Origin: an uncultured Spirochaetales bacterium
GTDB lineage: Bacteria; Spirochaetota; Spirochaetia; Sphaerochaetales; Sphaerochaetaceae
Assembly: GCA_934276485.1 (NCBI GenBank)
Contig: CAKQTE010000058.1
Coordinates: 1-7,388, forward strand
Direction: 5' to 3'
DNA: 7,388 nt
Shown here: piece after piece, positions 1-6,065 of the stretch
Position numbering within the stretch: position 1 is the first letter of the stretch
How the letters are laid out: every line of letters starts with the position of its first letter
Program-made: the position numbers and the translations under genes
The notes under the pieces: generated by a model
Database searches by the model: none
What the model was told of the DNA's origin: nothing
The model's input: the letters and a program-made list of their open reading frames with translations, nothing else

Positions 1-2
1 CT

Positions 3-194
3 GGAGAGCTTGCAGCCAAAGGCTTGAAAACCAAGCTCAAAGTCTCAGAGTGCTTCAGAGGAGTAACTGGACCTGATGACTTCTGCGTCATTAAGTCCAT
101 TCTTGAGACTGCTAGAAAACATGGCCTCAATCATCTGGACATTCTTAAGGACTTATTCTCTGGAAAAGATGTCGCGCCAAGCTTCTCTCTCTGA
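3..194 (+). CDS. IS66-like transposase, C-terminal fragment (5' end outside window)
   Basis: An open frame enters from the left edge and ends at TGA 192-194, leaving the last 63 residues. The piece reads KVSECFRG, then DDFCVIKSILETARKHG, then LNHLDILKDLFSGK. This resembles the end of IS66-family DDE transposases, where a CFR(S/G) motif is followed by a helix containing (S/E)TARK(Q/H)G.N and a short LF.G tail. The protein would cut and join the ends of its own insertion sequence. Family assignment rests on this short tail, and the catalytic DDE residues lie outside the window, so I cannot tell whether the gene is intact. It runs towards the neighbouring minus-strand operon and has no functional link to it. 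The frame shows no internal stop, so nothing visible indicates decay. Confidence 0.6.
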   Translation, partial: GELAAKGLKTKLKVSECFRGVTGPDDFCVIKSILETARKHGLNHLDILKDLFSGKDVAPSFSL

Positions 195-200
195 GAAGCT
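180..200 (+). repeat. Perfect 8-bp hairpin across the transposase stop codon
   Basis: AGCTTCTC (180-187) and GAGAAGCT (193-200) are exact inverted repeats around a 5-nt loop, and the TGA stop at 192-194 straddles the loop/stem edge. The following bases (AAGTTTCTAT) contain only a short T run, so it is at best a weak terminator for transposase transcription. It may also simply be part of the end structure of the element. Confidence 0.35.
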
Positions 201-305
201 AAGTTTCTATACCAAAACACCTGAGTAGTTACCGTCAATGAAGAAAATTGATTTATTGTTATATAAACCCCTCTCGTTTCAAATAATTTATTATACTCAA
301 TTGAG

Positions 306-1397
306 TTACTTAATTTTTATAGCATCATATGGACACATCTCGTGACAACAATAGCAACGAATGCACTTCGAGGTATCGATTTGGACGTGTTTATCCTCTA
401 TAACCAAAGCCTTTGCAGGGCATATATCAACACATTTGGAGCATAGTCTACATCTTGTTCTATCAAATGATGGGGCATGTCGACGCTTATTGCTGTTGCT
501 GTCAAATATTCTTGTTATGAAAGGAAACAATAATGAATTGATTATTCCTCGTTTCTTGATCTCTACACGTTTGAAATCCTTAAGAATTTCTTCTTCTGGC
601 TTTAGTAGCGTGTATATGCCATCAGTAGCGCCTTTGCTTTCTCTTTCAGCTTCTCGAAGTATTGGGATATCTTCAGGCTTGTATCCCATTATGATAGCTT
701 CTGCTTTGTCGAGAGCAAGAGGAGAAGAGGATGCTAACAGCAGAGAGCTATTAACCAATTCCCCGTTTGCGGGTCCTGCTCCTTCCATTGATATTATTCC
801 ATCCATTACTGCATAGTCTGGAACGCGTGAGTTATAGATGGAAAGAATCAAGCGAGCAAACTCATCAGGTGTTGTCGCTCTCAAGTGCAATGGGCTTTTG
901 TTTAGCCCTGGAATGATTCCAAACATATTCTTCACAGCACCTGTTGCATACATCAATTGATGTGTCTTCATCTTACACATCGAAAACACAAGATCAACAT
1001 CAAAAACAATCTTTGCACATGGCGCCTTGATCCCTTTGTATAGAGATAGGGAAACAGTCTCTTTTGAAAAATCGACCCATTCTGCGCCAGTATCTTCACA
1101 TACTTTTGCAAATCCAGATACCTTGCCATGAAATGTTGGGCCAGGAAGACCAGGAGAGTCTCCGATATAAATCTTCTTTGCACCTTTTTCCTTTAGGATG
1201 TCTGCCATCGCCTTCACAATCAAAGGATTGGTTGTGATGTTCTTGTCTACATCACTATCTGATAGGATATTTGGCTTTAATAGAATGGTTTTATTCTCGA
1301 CTGTTGGAAAATCAGTGTTTTCTATGAGCCTATATAATGCATCCTTTATTCTTGTCTCGTCATAGCTAGTGCATTTTGTAATTGCAACTTTTGTCAT
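306..1397 (-). CDS. DUF362 protein with C-terminal 2x[4Fe-4S] ferredoxin domain
   Basis: Predicted cytoplasmic iron-sulphur protein of 363 residues; its biochemical role is not established. The DUF362 domain fills roughly residues 1-275, with KPNI (41-44), GDSPG (79-83), KMKTH (142-146), AVKNMFG (154-160) and MDGI (198-201). A basic linker follows. The tail is a bacterial ferredoxin module with two CxxCxxCxxxCP sets: Cys316/319/322/326 and Cys345/348/351/355, plus an extra Cys350 in the second set. An electron-transfer or redox role is inferred from the clusters. I chose ATG 1397 because it forms an ATGA overlap with the upstream methyltransferase stop and has GAGGAA at 1406-1401 just before it. 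An ATG six codons upstream (1415) has no Shine-Dalgarno. It is the last gene of the three-gene operon, and no clear terminator follows. Confidence 0.88.
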   Translation of the reverse strand: MTKVAITKCTSYDETRIKDALYRLIENTDFPTVENKTILLKPNILSDSDVDKNITTNPLIVKAMADILKEKGAKKIYIGDSPGLPGPTFHGKVSGFAKVCEDTGAEWVDFSKETVSLSLYKGIKAPCAKIVFDVDLVFSMCKMKTHQLMYATGAVKNMFGIIPGLNKSPLHLRATTPDEFARLILSIYNSRVPDYAVMDGIISMEGAGPANGELVNSSLLLASSSPLALDKAEAIIMGYKPEDIPILREAERESKGATDGIYTLLKPEEEILKDFKRVEIKKRGIINSLLFPFITRIFDSNSNKRRHAPSFDRTRCRLCSKCVDICPAKALVIEDKHVQIDTSKCIRCYCCHEMCPYDAIKIK

Positions 1398-2176
1398 ATC
1401 TTCCTCATTAGGCATGCATACATTGGCCCCATGCCATTGGCTCTATCTGGAAGCACAATGTTTCCATATGAAAGATTCTCGCTCTTATCGATATCCACCG
1501 GAATGAATTCAACTTCCTCTTTATGTTTCTTTACAAGCTTCTCAATGACACATTCGTTCTCTTCTGGATTTATCGAGCAAGTAGAGTAGAGGATATAGCC
1601 ACCCTTTTTGACAGCAAGAAGGGCAGACGAGAGCATTGCATATTGCGTAATTGCGAGTCTCTTTGGGCGATTTGGACTCCAGTCTGCTAGGTGCTTTTCG
1701 CTATTGATTACATGACGCTCTGATGAGCATGGTGCATCAAGCAGTATTGCATCATAGACATCTTTCTCATATACGCCCCAGCTTGTTGCATCAAAGCCTG
1801 TGACTTTGGATATCGCACATTCTTTATCATCAAGACACTCGTGAATTACCTTTCTTAGCCTTTCACGTCGATCAGGGGATCGGTCGTTTGATGTCAAGGC
1901 TCCAAGGCCTGAAAGCTTCTTTGCAATGACCAGTGTTTTGCCTCCAGGGGCTGCACACATGTCAAGGACATTCATACCAGGTTCTACAGGCAGCAGGGAA
2001 GCTGTTTTATAGCTTGCAATATCTAGGTAATATGGAGATTTTAGATTTGGAATCTCGATCGAGCTTTCTTTCTCTTTCAGGAGGGAGTCCTTTAAGCCCT
2101 CCCATCTTTCTTGATATAGAGCTTTGTAGTATTCCTCGAATCTTTCTTCTCCGCTAAGTTTGTTTTTCTTACTCAT
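1394..2176 (-). CDS. NSUN-type (NOL1/NOP2/Sun) RNA cytosine-5 methyltransferase, NSUN3/4-like
   Basis: A SAM-dependent enzyme of 260 residues that should methylate C5 of a cytosine in rRNA or tRNA. SAM-binding motif I is VLDMCAAPGGKT (70-81). Motif IV is DAPCSS (148-152 region, Cys150), where the cysteine aids product release. Motif VI is STCS with Cys200, the expected catalytic nucleophile, followed by INPEENE. Both key cysteines are present. It is much shorter than RsmB or RsmF and lacks their N-terminal and PUA-like C-terminal extensions. The RWEGLKDSLL segment near the N-terminus and the GPMYACLMRK ending recall mitochondrial NSUN3/NSUN4, recalled from memory rather than aligned. The start overlaps the upstream PAP2-like stop by ATGA and has no Shine-Dalgarno (TTCTTTAA precedes it), so translation is probably coupled. 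The target base is not predictable from sequence. Confidence 0.9.
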   Translation of the reverse strand: MSKKNKLSGEERFEEYYKALYQERWEGLKDSLLKEKESSIEIPNLKSPYYLDIASYKTASLLPVEPGMNVLDMCAAPGGKTLVIAKKLSGLGALTSNDRSPDRRERLRKVIHECLDDKECAISKVTGFDATSWGVYEKDVYDAILLDAPCSSERHVINSEKHLADWSPNRPKRLAITQYAMLSSALLAVKKGGYILYSTCSINPEENECVIEKLVKKHKEEVEFIPVDIDKSENLSYGNIVLPDRANGMGPMYACLMRKI

Positions 2177-2628
2177 TTAAAGAACCATAATGTGATAATG
2201 CATCCAAGTGCGATGCCAATTAGCATTCCCCAGAAGACCTGAAGAGTAGTGTGTCCTACCATCGTCCTGAAGTTCTGTCTGGAAAAGCCTCCATTCATTG
2301 ATGCTAGTAGCTCCGAAATTTCATTTAGAAACACTGAGTGCTTTCCCGTCTCTAGGCGAACATTCATTGCATCGTTCATTACAACAAGCAAGAAAACGAA
2401 TGAAAGAACGAATATGTCTGATGCAAAACCATTTCTGATTCCAATGGAGACAGCTAGTGCTGATACTGCAGCTGTGTGTGATGAGGGCATACCTCCATTT
2501 GATATCACAAGCTTGGGTTTCCATCCTTCCCCTGAGAATAATGATATGAATGGCTTTAGCGCTTGAGCACATAGCATTGCGATAAAAGAAGACCAAAATG
2601 GTGCATTATTTAGAATATTGTTGTCCAT
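2173..2628 (-). CDS. Divergent PAP2 family membrane protein (DUF212/YuiD-like)
   Basis: A small integral membrane protein of 151 residues related to acid phosphatase/vanadium haloperoxidase folds (DUF212; B. subtilis YuiD is the type name I recall). Visible motifs are GGMPSSH (45-51), MNDAMNVR (84-91) and GHTTLQVFWG (125-134), the family's hallmark positions. The PSSH and GH histidines are the presumed active-site residues. Hydrophobic segments lie at about 10-31, 54-66, 70-87 and 127-149. The substrate is unknown; lipid or polyprenyl phosphate is a guess from the wider PAP2 group. Length is typical for the family. I chose ATG 2628, preceded by GAGGAGG at 2645-2639 with a 10-nt gap. Two in-frame TTG codons (2634, 2631) are possible alternatives, and 2631 is at a closer 7-nt spacing. 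First gene of the operon; its stop overlaps the methyltransferase start. Confidence 0.88.
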   Translation of the reverse strand: MDNNILNNAPFWSSFIAMLCAQALKPFISLFSGEGWKPKLVISNGGMPSSHTAAVSALAVSIGIRNGFASDIFVLSFVFLLVVMNDAMNVRLETGKHSVFLNEISELLASMNGGFSRQNFRTMVGHTTLQVFWGMLIGIALGCIITLWFFK

Positions 2629-2638
2629 CAACAAACCG

Positions 2639-2655
2639 CCTCCTCAAGCATTATA
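2639..2655 (-). promoter_or_regulatory. -10 box and Shine-Dalgarno of the PAP2-like/NSUN/DUF362 operon
   Basis: On the minus strand a consensus TATAAT (2655-2650) is followed after four bases by GAGGAGG (2645-2639). The -35 is weak: TTAAAG lies about 18 bp upstream. If this -10 is used, transcription would begin near 2643, giving a leader of about 15 nt that starts inside the Shine-Dalgarno. An inverted repeat AGAAAT/ATTTCT (2660-2665 and 2670-2675) lies in the -35/-10 spacer and could be an operator. The location, between an upstream terminator and the first gene of the operon, supports a promoter here. Confidence 0.45.
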
Positions 2656-2690
2656 ACAGAGAAATATAAATTTCTTTAAGAGCATATGGA

Positions 2691-2720
2691 AAGAAAAAGG
2701 ACTTGCCGCTAAGCAAGCCC
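2691..2720 (-). terminator. Intrinsic terminator of the CofE-like gene
   Basis: On the minus strand GGGCTTGC (2720-2713), a 6-nt loop and GCAAGTCC (2706-2699) form an 8-bp stem with one G-U pair, followed by TTTTTCTTT. It begins 22 nt after the CofE-like stop codon and precedes the -10 of the next operon. This makes the CofE-like gene a separate transcript. Confidence 0.85.
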
Positions 2721-2742
2721 TTGATCTTGGTTATATATTCGA

Positions 2743-3936
2743 TCAGTCGTCAGCATAAGTATCGAAATAGCCCTGGATGAAGATTACAGGTGTACCCTTA
2801 TCTCCACTTCCACTTGTGAGGTCACAAAGGCTTCCGATGAGGTCTGTTAGCTTTCTAGGTGTTGTTCCCTGGCTAACCATCTGACCAACGAGGTCCTTGT
2901 TCTTGTGTGCGATGAAATCCTTCATTGCATTCTTTAGCTCTTCGCCCTTGAGAGAAGCAAAGTTGTTATCTGCAAGATACTTGAGCTTAACTTCGTTAGG
3001 AAGACCATTGAGGCCGGATGTACATCCTGGAGCTACAACTGGGTCTGCAAGCTCCCAGATCTTTCCTTGAGGATCCTTGAAAGCACCATCTCCATAAACC
3101 AAAGCCTCGATATGCTTTCCTGTAACTTCTGATAGCTTAGCGCTGAGCTTTTCAGCAAAACTCTGAGCATCTCTTGGGAATAGCTTTAGAGTATCTTCTG
3201 TAGCCTTATTGCTTCCAAGTAGACCGAACTGTTTGTTGTATCCTGAACCATCGATGCTCTCTGTCATCAAGTCATCAAGACCATATACAAGCTTTGCACC
3301 TGCATTCTTCAAAAGTCTCTTGCTTCTTTCTCTTGTATGGATATCTGCACAGATTACACAGTCTGTGAACTCAAGGATTCTTGTTGCATTGTTTGCAAAG
3401 ATGATCTCGACTTCGCAACCTTCGTTCTCACAGATTTCTCTGTAGAATGATACGTAATCAACACCTGTGAACTGGTGCTTAACGTATCCGAAGTGCTCTC
3501 TGTATTCCTTTTCAGTTAGAAGATCTGAATATGGATTGATTCCTTCTTCATCAACCTTGTCTAGGCTAATTAGGTGGTTTCCAACTTCATCGCTTGGGTA
3601 GCTTAGCATGATAATAAGCTTCTTAGCGCCTCTTGCAATACCCTTGAGGATCAAAGAGAAACGGTTTCTTGAAAGAATAGGGAAGATAAGACCAACTGTA
3701 TTATCACCAAACTTTGCCTTTACATCTTTTGCAATATCATCGCATGAACAATAGTTGCCCTGTGAACGAGCTACAACTGCTTCTGTTACTCCTACGATAT
3801 CTCTATCATGGAATTTGATGTTTTCTTCTTTTGCTGCTTCGAGGATGCTGTCTGTGACAATCTGGACTAAATCATCACCTTTCTTGATTATAGGGGTTCT
3901 GATTCCCCTTGAAACTACGCCAACGGCTCTAGCCAT
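2743..3936 (-). CDS. Coenzyme F420-0:L-glutamate ligase (CofE)-like protein, substrate unknown
   Basis: A 397-residue protein of the F420_ligase family, whose known archaeal member adds L-glutamate to F420-0 using GTP. The N-terminal signature GIRTPIIKKGDDL (11-23) and GVTEAVVARSQG (49-60) match CofE closely. A second block, LFPRDAQSFAEKL (252-264) then YGDGAFKDPQGKIW (281-294), aligns with the CofE region containing SDTFGRPW, with Asp283 at the metal-binding Asp position but the rest changed. At 397 residues it is far longer than archaeal CofE (about 250): there is an insertion around 110-190 and a tail beyond about 310. No other F420 gene is visible here, so F420 synthesis should not be assumed; gamma-glutamylation of another acceptor is possible. 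AGGAGG at 3951-3946, nine bases before ATG 3936, supports the start. Monocistronic by its own terminator, and divergent from the aconitase operon. Confidence 0.8.
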   Translation of the reverse strand: MARAVGVVSRGIRTPIIKKGDDLVQIVTDSILEAAKEENIKFHDRDIVGVTEAVVARSQGNYCSCDDIAKDVKAKFGDNTVGLIFPILSRNRFSLILKGIARGAKKLIIMLSYPSDEVGNHLISLDKVDEEGINPYSDLLTEKEYREHFGYVKHQFTGVDYVSFYREICENEGCEVEIIFANNATRILEFTDCVICADIHTRERSKRLLKNAGAKLVYGLDDLMTESIDGSGYNKQFGLLGSNKATEDTLKLFPRDAQSFAEKLSAKLSEVTGKHIEALVYGDGAFKDPQGKIWELADPVVAPGCTSGLNGLPNEVKLKYLADNNFASLKGEELKNAMKDFIAHKNKDLVGQMVSQGTTPRKLTDLIGSLCDLTSGSGDKGTPVIFIQGYFDTYADD

Positions 3937-3945
3937 ATTCTATTT

Positions 3946-3951
3946 CCTCCT
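3946..3951 (-). promoter_or_regulatory. Strong Shine-Dalgarno of the CofE-like gene
   Basis: AGGAGG on the minus strand with nine bases to ATG 3936. It fixes the start codon. I could not find a convincing -35/-10 pair for this gene; TATGGT around 3985-3980 is the nearest weak -10 candidate. Confidence 0.75.
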
Positions 3952-3986
3952 GTGGGAATAAATTCTTGACGTACCTTACCATAACA

Positions 3987-4021
3987 TTTTTTCATTGGTA
4001 TTTCTATTGGCCATGAAAAAA
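3987..4021. repeat. Inverted repeat in the divergent intergenic region
   Basis: TTTTTTCAT (3987-3995) and ATGAAAAAA (4013-4021) are perfect 9-bp inverted repeats. Two further G-C pairs (3997-3998 with 4011-4012) lie inside after a one-base bulge. Within the loop ATTGG occurs twice, at 3994-3998 and 4006-4010, exactly 12 bp apart, and TGGCCA (4008-4013) is a palindrome. The site lies between two divergent genes, where a shared operator would be expected, but A/T runs on both arms make chance symmetry plausible. Confidence 0.3.
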
Positions 4022-4055
4022 AAGCAACAACAAAATGTGTATTTTATTTGAATTG

Positions 4056-4110
4056 CTTTCTTTTTCGAGATGAAGAAAGAGGAATGAAAGTGTATCATAT
4101 CCCCTAAGGA
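4056..4110 (+). promoter_or_regulatory. Upstream region of aconitase: stem-loop, possible -10, Shine-Dalgarno
   Basis: CTTTCTT (4056-4062) and AAGAAAG (4073-4079) form a 7-bp inverted repeat. TATCAT (4093-4098) is a possible -10, but no good -35 is found at 16-18 bp upstream. AAGGA (4106-4110) is a Shine-Dalgarno five bases ahead of ATG 4116. It overlaps the other candidate start, ATG 4110, which argues against that start. If TATCAT is used the leader is only about 11 nt. Confidence 0.35.
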
Positions 4111-4115
4111 TGGAA

Positions 4116-6065
4116 ATGACAGTGGCAAATACAATGTGTTACAAGATTCTTTCCTCTCATCTAATGGATGGAGAATTGAAAAGAGGAGAGAGCATTACTA
4201 TCAAGATCGATCAAAGCCTGACGCAGGATGCTACAGGAACCATGGCTTACTTGCAATTTGAAGCTTTGCACTTGGATAGAGTCAGAAACGAATTGGCCGT
4301 TAGCTATGTTGACCATAATACAGTCCAGGTTGGATTTGAGAACTTTGATGATCATGAATACCTAAGGACAGTTGCTCAAAACAAGGGCGTGATCTTTTCA
4401 CGTGCTGGCAACGGAATTTGCCATCAAGTTCACCTAGAGCGCTTTGCGCTTCCTGGAAAGACTCTCATTGGTTCTGATTCCCATACACCAACTGCAGGTG
4501 GAGTAGGATCCTTTAGCATGGGCGCTGGAGGCTTGGATGTCGCACTTGCAATGGCAGGCGTTGGATTTTCAATCATAGCACCAAAGGTTGTTGGCATAAG
4601 ACTAACTGGTTCTTTAAAGCCATTTGTCAGTGCAAAGGATATCATCCTGAAGGTTCTTGAGCACTTTGGAGTAAAAGGCAACGTAAATACTGTATTTGAA
4701 TACTTCGGAGATGGAGTAAAGACTCTATCTGTTCCAGAGCGAGCTACGATAGCGAATATGGGAGCTGAGTGCGGAGTCACAACATCTCTATTTCCATCTG
4801 ATAGTGTTACAAGAGAGTTCTTGAAGGCAGAGGGAAGAGAAGAGGGGTGGATAGAGCTGAAGGCAGACGAAGACGCTGAGTACGATGAAGTATTTGAAAT
4901 AAATCTCTCTGATCTAGTTCCTCTTGCATCCACTCCTCATAGTCCAGGAAACATAAAGACAGTCAAGGATCTTGAAGGTATGGCTATCAATCAGATATTG
5001 ATTGGATCTTGCACAAACTCAAGCTATCTTGATTTGAAGAAAGCTGCAGCTATTTTGAAGGGACACACAATCCCTCCAACAGTATCATTAGGCGTGGCAC
5101 CAGGATCGAGAGCTGTATTGAGAATGATCACAGAGGATGGCACTTTGGATACCTTTATCTCTGCAGGAGCAAGAATACTGGAATCCGCTTGTGGATTCTG
5201 TATTGGTAACCATCAATCTCCAGGAACAAACAGCGTTTCATTGAGAACAAACAATAGAAACTTTGAAGGACGAAGTGGCACTAAGTCTGCGCTTGTTTAT
5301 CTTGTTTCTCCAGAAACTGCAGCATACTCTGCTGTCAAGGGCGTGTTCTCAGATCCAAGAGAATGCACTGATGTTGATATCCAATCTATCAAGGTTGAGG
5401 GAGACTTTTTGATCGATGACTCGATGTTCATCTATCCAAATGGAGAGAAGTGCGAGATCAAGAGGGGACCAAATATTGGACAGCCACCAGAGAACACACC
5501 TCTTGAGGATACTATCAAGGGAACACTGTTGTTGAAGGTTGGTGACAAGATCACCACAGATCATATCATGCCCGCAGGAAGTGCGTTGAAATATAGATCG
5601 AACATTCCACGATACTCAGAGTTCGTATTCAATCCAATAGATCCAACATTCCCTGAAAGGGCTCTAGATAACAAGAGCAAAGGAAAGGCTGGCTTTATTG
5701 TTGCAGGCGCATCCTATGGCCAAGGCTCTTCGCGTGAGCACGCTGCAATATGTCCAATGTACTTGGGCATAAAAGCAGTTATTGCAAAGTCGATAGAGAG
5801 AATACATCAAGCAAATCTATGCAATTTTGGCATCCTTCCATTGCTTTTTACATCTGAGGATGATTACGACAAAATAGAAGATGGCGATGAGCTGGAACTG
5901 GATTCTTGTTTTGACAGTATCAAGAGTGGTAAGTTCACTCTTCTTGATAAGACAAAAGAAATAGAGATTCCTCTTACTCTTTTTGCATCCGATATTCAAA
6001 AAGAGCAACTACGTGTAGGTGGACGCCTGAATCAGATCAAAGCGGAGGGGGAGAATGCAAAGTAG
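4116..6065 (+). CDS. Aconitate hydratase (monomeric, about 650-residue type)
   Basis: Converts citrate to isocitrate through cis-aconitate with a [4Fe-4S] cluster; cytoplasmic TCA enzyme. In the 649-residue form the cluster ligands are Cys299 in IGSCTNSS and Cys359/Cys362 in CGFCIGN. Other active-site blocks are KIDQSLTQDATGT (about 30-42), GSDSHTPTAGG (119-129), TTDHIMPAG (480-488) and the C-terminal swivel-domain QGSSREHAA (536-544). All expected residues are present. The length matches the short fused class (LeuC-like plus LeuD-like domains in one chain) rather than AcnA or AcnB, which exceed 850 residues. Homoaconitase or isopropylmalate isomerase is a less likely alternative, given the isocitrate dehydrogenase gene that overlaps it. 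ATG 4116 is preferred over ATG 4110 because AAGGA sits five bases before it. The 3' end overlaps the next gene by 11 nt. Confidence 0.93.
   Translation: MTVANTMCYKILSSHLMDGELKRGESITIKIDQSLTQDATGTMAYLQFEALHLDRVRNELAVSYVDHNTVQVGFENFDDHEYLRTVAQNKGVIFSRAGNGICHQVHLERFALPGKTLIGSDSHTPTAGGVGSFSMGAGGLDVALAMAGVGFSIIAPKVVGIRLTGSLKPFVSAKDIILKVLEHFGVKGNVNTVFEYFGDGVKTLSVPERATIANMGAECGVTTSLFPSDSVTREFLKAEGREEGWIELKADEDAEYDEVFEINLSDLVPLASTPHSPGNIKTVKDLEGMAINQILIGSCTNSSYLDLKKAAAILKGHTIPPTVSLGVAPGSRAVLRMITEDGTLDTFISAGARILESACGFCIGNHQSPGTNSVSLRTNNRNFEGRSGTKSALVYLVSPETAAYSAVKGVFSDPRECTDVDIQSIKVEGDFLIDDSMFIYPNGEKCEIKRGPNIGQPPENTPLEDTIKGTLLLKVGDKITTDHIMPAGSALKYRSNIPRYSEFVFNPIDPTFPERALDNKSKGKAGFIVAGASYGQGSSREHAAICPMYLGIKAVIAKSIERIHQANLCNFGILPLLFTSEDDYDKIEDGDELELDSCFDSIKSGKFTLLDKTKEIEIPLTLFASDIQKEQLRVGGRLNQIKAEGENAK
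6044..6048 (+). promoter_or_regulatory. Shine-Dalgarno of isocitrate dehydrogenase inside the aconitase gene
   Basis: GGAGG lies six bases before ATG 6055 and within the last codons of the aconitase gene. It sets the isocitrate dehydrogenase start in the overlapping frame and supports co-translation of the two enzymes. Confidence 0.8.

Larger units (their letters stand above)
1..232 (+). mobile_element. Right end of a probable IS66-family insertion sequence
   Basis: The transposase tail is followed by 38 nt ending in GAGTAGTTAC at 223-232. Read inward from the outer edge this gives GTAACTACTCAGG, compatible with the GTAA-type termini of IS66-family elements. I therefore place the outer edge at about 232. 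The left end and the target-site duplication are not visible, so the boundary is inferred from one end only. Confidence 0.4.

Noticed and set aside
295..306. Perfect 12-bp palindrome ACTCAATTGAGT as a terminator for the DUF362 operon
   Set aside because: It would have no loop, has few G-C pairs and is not followed by a T run on the minus strand; it also overlaps the stop codon.
361..816. Plus-strand open frame of 151 codons
   Set aside because: Antisense to the DUF362 gene, with no Shine-Dalgarno and no recognisable motif; the minus-strand frame carries clear family motifs.
2249..2596. Overlapping open frames on both strands within the PAP2-like gene
   Set aside because: The DUF212 frame has the family motifs GGMPSSH and GHTTLQVF; the others show none.
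3966..3971. TTGACG as a plus-strand -35 for the aconitase operon
   Set aside because: No -10-like hexamer lies 16-18 bp downstream, and it is about 145 bp from the start codon.
4430..4933. Minus-strand open frame of 167 codons
   Set aside because: Lies wholly inside the aconitase gene; serine- and proline-rich composition is typical of an antisense shadow.
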